A stretch of DNA of 41,265 nt from Corallococcus carmarthensis. GTDB taxonomy: Bacteria > Myxococcota > Myxococcia > Myxococcales > Myxococcaceae. Each line of letters begins with the position of its first letter. Positions within the stretch are counted from its first letter, which is position 1. The notes beneath the pieces are model-generated. The model did not search any database. It was not told the DNA's origin and saw only the letters and a list, made by a program, of their open reading frames with translations. The DNA lies in NCBI RefSeq assembly GCF_003611695.1, contig NZ_RAWE01000071.1:1-41265 (forward strand), written 5' to 3'. The translations under genes and the position numbers were made by a program. Positions 9,258 through 19,484 of the stretch are shown piece by piece.

Positions 9258-10380
9258 ATGGCGAACGATTCGATGGAGAAGATCCACGCCCTGAAGGAGC
9301 GCCTCAACGCGCTCCGGGGGCATCTTTGACCTCGACCGCAAGCGGTCCCGCATCGCGCTGATTGAGCGTGACTCCACGCAGCCCGGCTTCTGGGATGACA
9401 ACACCAAGGCCCAGGGGCTCCTGAAGGAGAAGTCCACGCTGGAGGCCAGCGTGGGCGCCTTCGACAAGACGATGCGCGGGCTGGACGACGCGCAGACGCT
9501 GCTGGAGCTGGCGGCGGAGATGAACGACGAGGCGAGCGCGCAGGAAGCGGAGGGCTCGCTCGCGTCGCTGGACGCGGAGGTCGCGAAGCTGGAGCTGGCG
9601 CGGATGCTCTCCGGGCCTCAGGACCGCAGCAACTGCTTCATGGACATCAACCCGGGCGCGGGCGGCACGGACTCCATGGACTGGGCCGCGATGCTCCTGC
9701 GCATGTACACGCGCTACGGCGAGACAAAGGGCTGGAAGGTCGAGATCAGCGACGCGCTGCCGGGCGAAGAGGCGGGCTTCAAGAACGTCTCCCTGCGCAT
9801 CGAGGGCGAGAACGCCTACGGCTATCTCAAGGCGGAGGTGGGCGTGCACCGGCTCGTGCGCATCAGCCCCTTCGACGCCAACGCGCGCCGGCAGACGGCG
9901 TTCGCGTCCGTGGACGTGTACCCGGAGGTCGACGACAGCATCCAGATTGACCTGCCGGAGAAGGACTACGAGTTGAAGTTCATCCGCGGCAGTGGCGCGG
10001 GTGGCCAGAAGGTCAACAAGACGTCGTCTACGGCCCAGCTGCGGCACCTGCCCACGGGCATCATGATCACCTGCCAGACGGAGCGCTCGCAGTCGGCCAA
10101 CAAGGACATGGCCTTCCAGATCTTGCGCGGCCGCCTGTACGAGCTGGAGATGAAGAAGCGCGATGCCGAGCGCGACGCGGCGGAGGCGGCGAAGAAGGAC
10201 ATCTCCTTCGGCTCGCAGATCCGCAGCTACGTGCTGGCGCCGTACCGCATGGTCAAGGACCTGCGCACCGGCGTGGAGACGGGCAACGTGGACAAGGTGC
10301 TGGACGGCGACCTGGATGAGTTCGTCACCGCACAGCTGCTGGGCGTGAAGAACCCCAACCGCAACGCCTCCGCGGACTAA
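9258..10380 (+). CDS. prfB: Peptide chain release factor 2, with programmed +1 frameshift
   Basis: RF2 terminates translation at UGA and UAA. The coding sequence is split: frame 0 runs from ATG 9258 for 23 codons to CTT TGA at 9324-9329, and the rest is read +1 from GAC at 9328 to the TAA ending at 10380, giving 373 residues if joined. The slippery CTT-TGA-C is preceded by a GGGGG run at 9316-9320 with 3-base spacing, the internal Shine-Dalgarno-like stimulator of the classic autoregulatory frameshift: low RF2 favours frameshifting and more RF2. The +1 part carries the GGQ motif (SGAGGQKVNKTSS) and the codon-recognition region, where the usual SPF tripeptide occurs as RISPFDAN. An automated gene call would miss the first 23 codons or call a pseudogene. 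AGGAG at 9241-9245 lies 12 bases before ATG. Confidence 0.97.
9316..9330 (+). promoter_or_regulatory. Programmed +1 frameshift site in prfB
   Basis: GGGGG (9316-9320), CAT, then CTT (9324-9326), the in-frame TGA (9327-9329) and C. The +1 frame continues as GAC CTC GAC. The layout matches the RF2 recoding signal known from Escherichia coli and many other bacteria. Confidence 0.95.
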
Positions 10381-10407
10381 GGCGCCGGCCCTGTCCGGAC
10401 GCATCCC

Positions 10408-10444
10408 ACCCCTCCCGGGCCTTTGGGTCCGGGAGGGGTTTTTC
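10408..10444 (+). terminator. Strong intrinsic terminator after prfB
   Basis: Stem CCCCTCCCGG (10409-10418) with CCGGGAGGGG (10429-10438), a 10-base loop, and a TTTTT run at 10439-10443. It begins 28 bases after the prfB stop. An additional A-T pair extends the stem. This is the best canonical rho-independent terminator in the window. Confidence 0.9.
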
Positions 10445-10536
10445 ATGCCCGGGAACCTTTTTCCCGGACCCGGTGTCAGGGGGCGGGGCAGGGTGGTGCG
10501 GTAGGATGTGGTGGGCCCACACGGGCGGGAGGCACG

Positions 10537-11169
10537 GTGTCACCGGGCGGAGTGCTCGACGTCGGACAGCAGCCCCTGGCCACCGAGGCCGGTTCCGACG
10601 CGCGCCGCGAGGAACAGGCGCTGCTCGTCCGGCTGCGGCGCGGGGACCCGGAGGCCTTCGAGTCCCTGGTGCGCGAACACCAGGACCGCCTCTACGACTT
10701 CTGCTTCCGCATGCTGGGCGACCGCGAAGAGGCCCACGACCTGGTGCAGGAGATCTTCGTCAGCGTGCACCAGCACATCCGGCGCTTCCGCGAGGATGCG
10801 CGCCTGTCCACCTGGCTGTTCCGCGTCTCCAAGAACCACTGCCTCAACCGGCTGAAGTACCTCCAGCGCCGGGGCCGCGGCCGCTCGGAGGTCTATGACG
10901 AGGTGAGCGCCGCCGCCATCGCCGAGGGCGGGGGTGCCCCGCCGCAGCCGGACGCCGCCCTGGACGCGGCGCGGGAGCGGGCCCGGGTGCAGCGGGCCAT
11001 TTCCCAACTGGACCCCGATGCGCGCATGCTGGTGGCGCTGCGAGACATCGAGGGCCTGAGCTACGACGAGATTGTCGACATCACCGAGCTGCCCGAGGGA
11101 ACCGTGAAGAGCCGGCTCCACCGGGCACGCGAGAAGCTGGCGGACCTGCTGGGGCGCTTCGAACCATGA
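10537..11169 (+). CDS. ECF-type RNA polymerase sigma factor
   Basis: 210 residues from GTG 10537, which has GGGAGG at 10527-10532; GTG 10552 is an alternative. An upstream in-frame GTG at 10423 lies inside the prfB terminator and is rejected. Region 2 spans about 25-110 (EDARLSTWLFRVSKNHCLN, DLVQEIFVSV), and region 4 about 150-205 with the helix-turn-helix GLSYDEIVDITELPEGTVKS. There is no region 1 or 3, as expected of the ECF/RpoE group. The anti-sigma gene starts within the stop codon (ATGA), the usual arrangement of a sigma factor and its cognate regulator. The inducing signal is not evident; a zinc anti-sigma suggests a stress or redox cue. Confidence 0.93.
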   Translation: MSPGGVLDVGQQPLATEAGSDARREEQALLVRLRRGDPEAFESLVREHQDRLYDFCFRMLGDREEAHDLVQEIFVSVHQHIRRFREDARLSTWLFRVSKNHCLNRLKYLQRRGRGRSEVYDEVSAAAIAEGGGAPPQPDAALDAARERARVQRAISQLDPDARMLVALRDIEGLSYDEIVDITELPEGTVKSRLHRAREKLADLLGRFEP

Positions 11170-11546
11170 GCGGCCTCATGCGGAGGGGAACGGACTTGGA
11201 ACCGCGATTGGATCACCGCGAGGCGAGGGCGCTGTTCCTGGCGCTCGCCGACGAAGAGTTGCCCGCCCCCCAGGAGCAGGCGGTGCGCAGCCACCTGGAC
11301 GGCTGCGAGGAATGCCGCCAGGGGTGGGACCGGTACGCCCGCACGGTGGAGCGCGTGCGCTCGGTGGATCGGGAGAGGGCCCCGCCCGCGCTCGCGACGC
11401 TCGTGGCGGGCCGCATCCGCCGCCAGCGCCGCTTCGGCCTGCGCGGCCTGCACCTGGCCCATGCCAACCACCGCTTCCCGGTGGAAATCCTCATCCCGCT
11501 GCTCCTGGCCGCGGCAGTGGGGGCATTTCTTTTGATGTCTTCCTGA
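11166..11546 (+). CDS. Zinc-finger (ZAS-type) transmembrane anti-sigma factor
   Basis: 126 residues. A putative zinc-finger anti-sigma domain is centred on HLDGCEEC (the HxxxCxxC motif, residues ~44-51) within a DHREARALFLALADEELP helix pattern. A single hydrophobic C-terminal segment (IPLLLAAAVGAFLLMSS) ends the protein, so almost nothing would be exposed on the far side of the membrane. The ATG at 11166 overlaps the sigma factor stop. By family, it holds its partner inactive at the inner membrane until a signal releases it. The missing periplasmic sensor domain suggests either an additional partner or sensing in the membrane or cytoplasm. Confidence 0.88.
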   Translation: MSGLMRRGTDLEPRLDHREARALFLALADEELPAPQEQAVRSHLDGCEECRQGWDRYARTVERVRSVDRERAPPALATLVAGRIRRQRRFGLRGLHLAHANHRFPVEILIPLLLAAAVGAFLLMSS

Positions 11547-11564
11547 AGCCACGCCCTTGATGCG

Positions 11565-11593
11565 TTGCGTACTGGGGGCCGCTTGGCTAGCGT
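11565..11593 (+). promoter_or_regulatory. Putative sigma70-type promoter for lysS
   Basis: TTGCGT at 11565-11570, 17-base spacer, TAGCGT at 11588-11593. Start of transcription would fall near 11600, about 19 bases ahead of ATG 11619. It also makes the in-frame TTG/CTG codons upstream of 11619 unlikely starts. Confidence 0.4.
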
Positions 11594-11618
11594 GCCGCGC
11601 CTTTCAAAAGAGCGCGTC

Positions 11619-13178
11619 ATGGCCGAGACCGATAACAAGACCCCCCCAGGTGAGAAGAGCGGCGAAGCGGCGGATCTCGGCTCCAAGGAGCAGGAGATCT
11701 ACCAGCAGCGGTTGGACAAGGCCGCGAAGTGGCGCGAGGCCGGCTTCAACCCCTACGGCAACGGCTACGCCCCCCAGCACCGGGCGGCGGACATCCTGGC
11801 CACGCACGCGAACCACTCCATGGAGGACCTGGAGAAGGACGCGCCCGTCTACGACGTCGCGGGCCGCATCGTGGCCATGCGCTCGTTCGGCAAGGCGGCC
11901 TTCATCAAGCTGCGCGACCGCTCCGGAGAGATTCAAGCGCACGTGAAGAAGGACGCGCTGGGGGACCTCTATGAGGTCTTCAAGCAGTGCGACCTGGGCG
12001 ACTTCGTCGCGGTGCAGGGCCCCATCTTCCGCAGCAAGACGGGGGAGCTGTCCCTGTCGGCCACGAAGTTCGTGCCCCTCACCAAGTCCCTGCGCCCCAT
12101 GCCGGAGAAGTGGCACGGCCTCACGGACGTGGAGATCCGCTACCGCCAGCGCTACCTGGACCTCGTCTCCAACCCGGACGTGAAGCAGGTCTTCCTGAAG
12201 CGCAGCAAGCTGGTGAAGTTCATCCGGAGCTTCCTCGACGGGCGGGACTTCGTCGAGGTGGAGACCCCGATGATGCACCCGCTGGTGTCGGGCGCGGCGG
12301 CGCGGCCGTTCGTCACGCACCACAACACGTACGACATCGACCTCTTCATGCGCATCGCGCCCGAGCTCTATCTGAAGCGGCTCGTGGTGGGCGGCATGGA
12401 GCGCGTCTACGAAATCAACCGCAACTTCCGCAACGAGGGCGTGAGCACCCGGCACAACCCGGAGTTCACGATGCTGGAGTTCTATCAGGCGTACGCGACG
12501 TACGAGGACCTGATGGACCTCACGGAGGAGATGCTCTCCGAGGCCTCCCGCCACGTCACCGGCGACTCCAAGGTGAAGTACGGCGAGCACGTCATCGACT
12601 TCGGCAAGGGCTGGAAGCGCATCCCCATGCCGGAGGCCATCCGGGAAGCTGTCCCCAGCCTGTCCGACAAGGACATGGTGGACGTGGACCGCCTGCGTCA
12701 CGAACTGCTCAAGACGGTTCACTCGGAGGTGGAGCGCCGCGCCGTGGACGCCATGAACCACGGTGAGCTGGTGGGCGCCCTCTTCGAGGCCCACGTCGAG
12801 CACACGCTCATCCATCCCACCTTCATCACCCAGTATCCCACCGCCGTCTCCCCGCTCGCCCGCCGCAACGACCAGAACCCGGAAATCACGGACCGGTTCG
12901 AGCTCTTCGTCGCGGGCCGGGAAATCGCCAACGCCTTCTCCGAATTGAACGACCCGCTGGACCAGAAGGGCCGCTTCCAGGCCCAGCTGGACGCGAAGCA
13001 GCGGGGCCAGCAGGAGACGATGGACTACGACGAGGACTACATCCGCGCCCTGGAACACGGCATGCCGCCCACGGCAGGTGAAGGCATCGGGATTGATCGC
13101 GTCGCCATGTTGTTCACGGACGCCGCCAGCATCCGCGACGTGATTCTTTTCCCCCTCCTCAAGCCGCTGGCGAAGTAG
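11619..13178 (+). CDS. lysS: Lysyl-tRNA synthetase, class II
   Basis: 519 residues from ATG 11619. The N-terminal OB-fold anticodon domain (about 60-170, with VAGRIVAMRSFGKAAFIKL) is followed by the class II catalytic core: motif 1 near FVEVETPMMHPLVSGAAA, motif 2 NFRNEGVSTRHNPEFTMLE, and motif 3 GEGIGIDRVAMLFT. These together assign LysRS rather than AspRS or AsnRS. The first ~35 residues are charged and low-complexity, an extension relative to shorter LysRS forms. The enzyme charges tRNA-Lys in the cytoplasm. The downstream permease gene begins 12 bases later, so lysS, the permease and lolD may share a transcript. Confidence 0.96.
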   Translation: MAETDNKTPPGEKSGEAADLGSKEQEIYQQRLDKAAKWREAGFNPYGNGYAPQHRAADILATHANHSMEDLEKDAPVYDVAGRIVAMRSFGKAAFIKLRDRSGEIQAHVKKDALGDLYEVFKQCDLGDFVAVQGPIFRSKTGELSLSATKFVPLTKSLRPMPEKWHGLTDVEIRYRQRYLDLVSNPDVKQVFLKRSKLVKFIRSFLDGRDFVEVETPMMHPLVSGAAARPFVTHHNTYDIDLFMRIAPELYLKRLVVGGMERVYEINRNFRNEGVSTRHNPEFTMLEFYQAYATYEDLMDLTEEMLSEASRHVTGDSKVKYGEHVIDFGKGWKRIPMPEAIREAVPSLSDKDMVDVDRLRHELLKTVHSEVERRAVDAMNHGELVGALFEAHVEHTLIHPTFITQYPTAVSPLARRNDQNPEITDRFELFVAGREIANAFSELNDPLDQKGRFQAQLDAKQRGQQETMDYDEDYIRALEHGMPPTAGEGIGIDRVAMLFTDAASIRDVILFPLLKPLAK

Positions 13179-13190
13179 CCACGAGGCCTC

Positions 13191-15560
<2,370 letters not shown>

Positions 15561-15562
15561 CC

Positions 15563-16237
15563 ATGGCGCTGTTGTCCATCCGCAACGTCTTCAAGAGCTA
15601 CTTCCTGCACGGCAAGCGCATTGACGTGCTGCGCGGCGTGTCGCTGGACATCAACGCCGGCGAGCTCATCTCCATGATTGGCGCGTCCGGCGCGGGAAAG
15701 AGCACCTTCCTGCACGTGCTGGGCACGCTGGACGCCCCCGCCGCCGGTGAAGTCCTCTTCGACGGCCGGTCCGTCTTCTCCATGAACGACGCGGAGATCG
15801 CCGAGTTCCGCAACCGCACCATCGGCTTCGTCTTCCAGAGCCACTACCTCCTGCCGGAGTTCACCGCGCTGGAGAACGTGGCCATGCCCGCGCTCATCCA
15901 GCGCAAGGACCGCGGCCCCGCCTACGCCTACGCCCGGGAGCTGCTGGAGCGCGTGGGCCTGGGCAGCCGTGTGGATCACCGCCCCGGCGAGCTGTCCGGC
16001 GGCGAGGCCCAGCGCGTGGCCCTGGCGCGCGCGCTGGTGCTCAAGCCCGCGGTCCTGCTCGCGGACGAGCCCACCGGCAACCTGGATCCCACGACAGGCG
16101 AGGGCATCCACCAGCTGCTCCGGGACGTCAACCGGGACCTGGGCATCACCGCCGTCGTCGTCACGCACAACGAGACGCTTGCTCGCTCCATGCCCCGCCG
16201 CCTCAGACTGGCCGGCGGGCAGGTGTCGGAGGCCTGA
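15563..16237 (+). CDS. lolD: Lipoprotein-releasing ABC transporter ATPase LolD
   Basis: 224 residues from ATG 15563, 2 bases after the permease stop. Walker A GASGAGKST (about 43-51), Q-loop FVFQSHYLLPEFT, ABC signature LSGGEAQRVALARAL, Walker B VLLADEPTGNLD, and the switch His in VVVTHNE. The Q-loop SHYLLPEF sequence and the NLDP ending are typical of the LolD/MacB ATPase group rather than importers. LolD powers release of outer-membrane lipoproteins to the carrier LolA. LolA and LolB are not in the window. The adjacency to the LolC/E-type permease settles the assignment. Confidence 0.94.
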   Translation: MALLSIRNVFKSYFLHGKRIDVLRGVSLDINAGELISMIGASGAGKSTFLHVLGTLDAPAAGEVLFDGRSVFSMNDAEIAEFRNRTIGFVFQSHYLLPEFTALENVAMPALIQRKDRGPAYAYARELLERVGLGSRVDHRPGELSGGEAQRVALARALVLKPAVLLADEPTGNLDPTTGEGIHQLLRDVNRDLGITAVVVTHNETLARSMPRRLRLAGGQVSEA

Positions 16238-16255
16238 TGGCCGCTCGCTTTTGGA

Positions 16256-16285
16256 TTGAGGGGGCCTCCCCCCATCCCGTACATT
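16256..16285 (+). promoter_or_regulatory. Putative promoter for bamA
   Basis: TTGAGG at 16256-16261, 18-base spacer, TACATT at 16280-16285, in the gap after lolD. Transcription would begin near 16292. This makes the TTG at 16284, which overlaps the -10 box, an unlikely bamA start and favours TTG 16314. Confidence 0.4.
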
Positions 16286-16313
16286 GCCCCGCCTTTTCCT
16301 GGCCGGACTGCAC

Positions 16314-18779
16314 TTGAGGCTCACCGTTCTGCGCAAGTCATTGCTCCCGCTGCTGGCGGTCGCCCTGTGGGCGCTCGGGCCCGTTTCCGCCTACGCCCAG
16401 GTGGACGCGGGTTCGCCCGTCGTCGTCCCCCCGTCCACCACCCCCGCCACGCCCGTGCTGCCTCCGGACGCGGGCACCCCCACGGGCGCTGACGCGCCGC
16501 TGGCCACCTCTCCGGACGACGAGGACACCAACGTGTCCCCCTCGGACCGCGTGGTGGAGGTCCGCATCGAGGGCAACCGCCGCGTGGAGTCGGAGGCCAT
16601 CCGCCGCGTCCTGCGCACCCAGGTCGGTGACCCGCTCACCCGCACCGCGGAGGACCTCCGCGCCATCTGGGCCCTGGGCTACTTCACGGACGTGCAGCTG
16701 CTCGCGCAGCGCATGGCCAACGGCATCGCGTACGTGGTGCGCGTGGCGGAGCGGCCCACCATCCGCGCCGTGCAGCTCCAGGGCAACGAGGAACTCAGCG
16801 CGGACGACCTGAAGGAACAGCTGGAGCTCAAGGCCGGCACCATCCTCGACATCGAGGCCGTGCGCGCCACGCAGAAGAAGATTCAAGAGAAGTACGTCGA
16901 GAAGGGCTACTTCCTGGCGGAGGTGACGTACCGGCTGGATCCGGTGGAGGGCGGCGCCGCGGTCAACGTCGTCTACGTCATCAACGAGCACTCGAAGGTG
17001 ATGGTGAAGCAGATCATCCTCCAGGGCGCGGAGAAGGTGTCCCCGGAGGAGCTCAAGGCGACGATGATCACGAAGGAGGGTGGCTTCCTGTCCTTCTTCA
17101 CCGGCGAGGGCACCTACCGCGAGGAGGCCTTCCAGCGCGACCTCGCCGTCATCCAGATCGCCTACTACGACCGCGGCTTCATCAACGTGCGCGTGGACAA
17201 GCCCACCGTGCAGCTGTCCGCGGACAAGCGCGACATCTACATCACCCTGCACATCACCGAGGGTGAGTCGTACGACATCGGGAAGATCGACTTCGCGGGA
17301 GACCTGGAGCGCCCGCCCGCGGAGCTGCTGACGCTGATGAAGTCGCGTCCGAAGGAGCGCTTCAACCGCGGCCAGCTCTCCACGGACATCTCCGCCATCT
17401 CCGACGTGTACTTCGACAAGGGGTACGCGTACGCCAACATCAACCCCGTCACCTCCGTCAACGCGGAAGACCGGACGGTGGACCTCACCTTCGACATCCA
17501 GAAGGGCCCGCTCGTCAACATCGAGCGCATCGACGTCGTCGGCAACACGAAGACGCGCGACAAGGTCATCCGCCGCGAGCTGCGCGTCTACGAAGGCGAG
17601 CTCTACAACGGCACCGGCGTGAAGCGCAGCCGCGAGCGCGTCACCGCGCTGGGCTTCTTCGAGACCGTCGAAATCACCCAGCACCCGGGCAGCTCCGACA
17701 ACGCCATCGTGTTGCAGGTGGAGGTGAAGGAGAAGGCCACCGGCACCTTCCAGGTGGGCCTGGGCTTCTCCAACGTGGAGAACTTCATCTTCACGGCCCA
17801 GGTGTCGCAGAACAACTTCCTCGGCTGGGGCCAGAGCGTGTCCGCGTCCGCGCAGATTTCCGGCCTGCGCTCCCTGGTGCAGCTGTCGTTCTACGACCCG
17901 TACTTCCTGGACACGAACTACCTGCTGTCCGCGGAGTTCTTCCGCGTCCAGGCGGACTACGAAGGCTTCATCCGCAACTCCACGGGCGGCACCATCTCCC
18001 TGGGCCGCCAGCTGGTGGACGACGTGCTGGCCACCGTCGGCTACTCGCGTGAGTACGTGGACGTGCAGGCGGGGCAGGGCATTGGCGCGGTGCTGCTCGC
18101 CAACCAGTTCCAGTCCGGCGTCACCAGCGCGCTGCGCCTGTCTGTGTCCTTCGACCGGCGCGACAACCGCCTCTTCCCGTCGCGCGGCTTCATCCACTAC
18201 GGCTCGGTGGAGACGGCGCCCTCGTTCCTGGGCGGCACGTTCCTCTTCAACCGCTACACCGCCTACTCGCGCCTGTACTTCCCCCTGCCGCTGGGCTTCG
18301 TCTTCAAGACGAACGCCACGCTGGGCTACGTGCAGCAGCTGGACTCCAGCAAGCCGCTGCCCATCAGCGAGCTCTACTACGTGGGCGGCATCAACACGAT
18401 CCGCGGCTACTACCTGCGCAGCATCAGCCCCACGCTGCTCGTGCCGCGCGCGGACAACCCGGACGCCAACGTCACCGAGTTCCGGGTGGGCGGCAACAAG
18501 CAGCTCATCTTCAACTTCGAACTGGAGTTCCCCATCTTCGAGAAGGCCGGCCTGCGCGGCGTGCTCTTCTACGACGCGGGCAATGCCTTCGGCTCCAACG
18601 AGAAGTTCTTCGAGGACCGGCAGGACAAGCTGCCCCTGGGCCTCTTCCACTCCGCGGGCTTCGGCTTCCGCTGGTTCTCGCCCATCGGGCCCCTGCGCTT
18701 CGAGTGGGGCATCCCGCTGACCAAGCGGCCTTCGGACGACCCCATCCTGTTCGAGTTCACGATCGGTAACTTCTTCTGA
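16314..18779 (+). CDS. bamA: Outer membrane protein assembly factor BamA
   Basis: 821 residues from TTG 16314, which yields a signal peptide with cleavage near SAYA-Q (residue 28); another TTG at 16284 is less likely. After a Pro/Thr/Asp-rich linker (30-75) come five POTRA domains (about 78-430), recognisable by repeats such as VEVRIEGNRRV, IRAVQLQGNEEL, VKQIILQGAEKV, IGKIDFAGDLE and IERIDVVGNTKT. The C-terminal half is the 16-strand beta-barrel, with the conserved IRGYYLRS loop-6 motif and a terminal aromatic (GNFF). BamA is the core of the BAM complex, inserting outer-membrane proteins. The Skp-family chaperone gene and lpxD follow, the order found in many Gram-negative bacteria. Confidence 0.96.
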   Translation: MRLTVLRKSLLPLLAVALWALGPVSAYAQVDAGSPVVVPPSTTPATPVLPPDAGTPTGADAPLATSPDDEDTNVSPSDRVVEVRIEGNRRVESEAIRRVLRTQVGDPLTRTAEDLRAIWALGYFTDVQLLAQRMANGIAYVVRVAERPTIRAVQLQGNEELSADDLKEQLELKAGTILDIEAVRATQKKIQEKYVEKGYFLAEVTYRLDPVEGGAAVNVVYVINEHSKVMVKQIILQGAEKVSPEELKATMITKEGGFLSFFTGEGTYREEAFQRDLAVIQIAYYDRGFINVRVDKPTVQLSADKRDIYITLHITEGESYDIGKIDFAGDLERPPAELLTLMKSRPKERFNRGQLSTDISAISDVYFDKGYAYANINPVTSVNAEDRTVDLTFDIQKGPLVNIERIDVVGNTKTRDKVIRRELRVYEGELYNGTGVKRSRERVTALGFFETVEITQHPGSSDNAIVLQVEVKEKATGTFQVGLGFSNVENFIFTAQVSQNNFLGWGQSVSASAQISGLRSLVQLSFYDPYFLDTNYLLSAEFFRVQADYEGFIRNSTGGTISLGRQLVDDVLATVGYSREYVDVQAGQGIGAVLLANQFQSGVTSALRLSVSFDRRDNRLFPSRGFIHYGSVETAPSFLGGTFLFNRYTAYSRLYFPLPLGFVFKTNATLGYVQQLDSSKPLPISELYYVGGINTIRGYYLRSISPTLLVPRADNPDANVTEFRVGGNKQLIFNFELEFPIFEKAGLRGVLFYDAGNAFGSNEKFFEDRQDKLPLGLFHSAGFGFRWFSPIGPLRFEWGIPLTKRPSDDPILFEFTIGNFF

Positions 18780-18816
18780 TAGGCATTGACCCCAAGGCCT
18801 TCCTGGCCCATTCGCC

Positions 18817-18835
18817 TCCGCCCTGCCCGGGCGGA
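18817..18835 (+). terminator. Hairpin in the bamA-skp gap
   Basis: TCCGCCC (18817-18823) pairs with GGGCGGA (18829-18835) across a 5-base loop. No T run follows. It may attenuate or stabilise the transcript between bamA and the OmpH-family gene; the 119-base gap holds no other clear signal. Confidence 0.3.
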
Positions 18836-18898
18836 AGTGAACAGGCCGGGCGGGTGGACGTCGGAGCCTGCAGCACCTTTTCCGAGGAGCCGTAACCC

Positions 18899-19468
18899 AT
18901 GTCGCTTCGAAGCACCCTGGCGGCCGCCGCCGCTGTCCTGTCGCTCGCCCTCCCGGTTGCCGCTTCGGCCGCCGAACTCAAGGTGGCCTACGTCGACCTT
19001 CAGCGCGTGCTGCTGGAGGTGGATGACGGCAAGGCCGCCAAGGCCCGTCTCCAGAAGTGGCTGGAGGACCGCCAGAAGGAGATCGACAAGGAGCAGGACA
19101 CGCTCCGCAAGGAGAAGGAGACCCTGGACAAGCAGGCCAGCGCCATGAGCGAGGCCACGCGCACCCAGAAGGCCACCGAGCTCCAGAAGAAGGTGATGGA
19201 GCTGGCGCAGAAGTACGAGCGCAGCCGCGCCGAGGCCGCCAACAAGGAGCGCCAGGAGATGGAGCCCATCGTCAACCGCATCGACCAGGTCATCGCGTCC
19301 ATCGCGGAGCGGGACGGCCTGGGCATGGTGCTGGACAAGCGCGACTCCGGCATCGTCTTCGCGCTGTCCCAGTACGACATCTCCAACGAGGTCGTGCGCA
19401 GCTACAACAACAGCGCGGCCAAGAAGCCCGCGGCGCCGGTGGCCAAGGACGCCCCGGTCAAGAAGTAG
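18899..19468 (+). CDS. OmpH/Skp family periplasmic chaperone
   Basis: 189 residues. ATG 18899 has GAGGAG at 18884-18889. Signal peptide about 1-23 (ends VAASA-A). The mature N terminus [20 protein letters not shown] is the typical Skp/OmpH start, followed by a long Glu/Lys/Gln-rich coiled coil (about 40-130) and a return segment, [20 protein letters not shown]. The C-terminal region contains [15 protein letters not shown], and ends in an Ala/Pro/Lys tail ([15 protein letters not shown]) not needed for the fold. Skp trimers hold unfolded outer-membrane proteins in the periplasm and deliver them to BAM. Location between bamA and lpxD supports the call. Confidence 0.92.
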   Translation: MSLRSTLAAAAAVLSLALPVAASAAELKVAYVDLQRVLLEVDDGKAAKARLQKWLEDRQKEIDKEQDTLRKEKETLDKQASAMSEATRTQKATELQKKVMELAQKYERSRAEAANKERQEMEPIVNRIDQVIASIAERDGLGMVLDKRDSGIVFALSQYDISNEVVRSYNNSAAKKPAAPVAKDAPVKK

Positions 19469-19484
19469 GCAACTGGACTCCCCC

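Noticed and set aside
9258-9329. prfB as a frameshifted pseudogene
   Set aside because: The in-frame TGA is in the exact CTT-TGA-C context with a stimulator, so it is the programmed recoding site.
10423-10536. Upstream GTG start for the ECF sigma factor
   Set aside because: It lies inside the prfB terminator hairpin; the transcript would have to pass through a strong terminator.
16284-16313. TTG at 16284 as the bamA start
   Set aside because: It overlaps the predicted -10 element and adds ten residues ahead of a complete signal peptide.
16338-18650. 770-residue minus-strand open frame
   Set aside because: Completely antisense to bamA, with Val/Asp/His/Leu-rich composition typical of such shadows.
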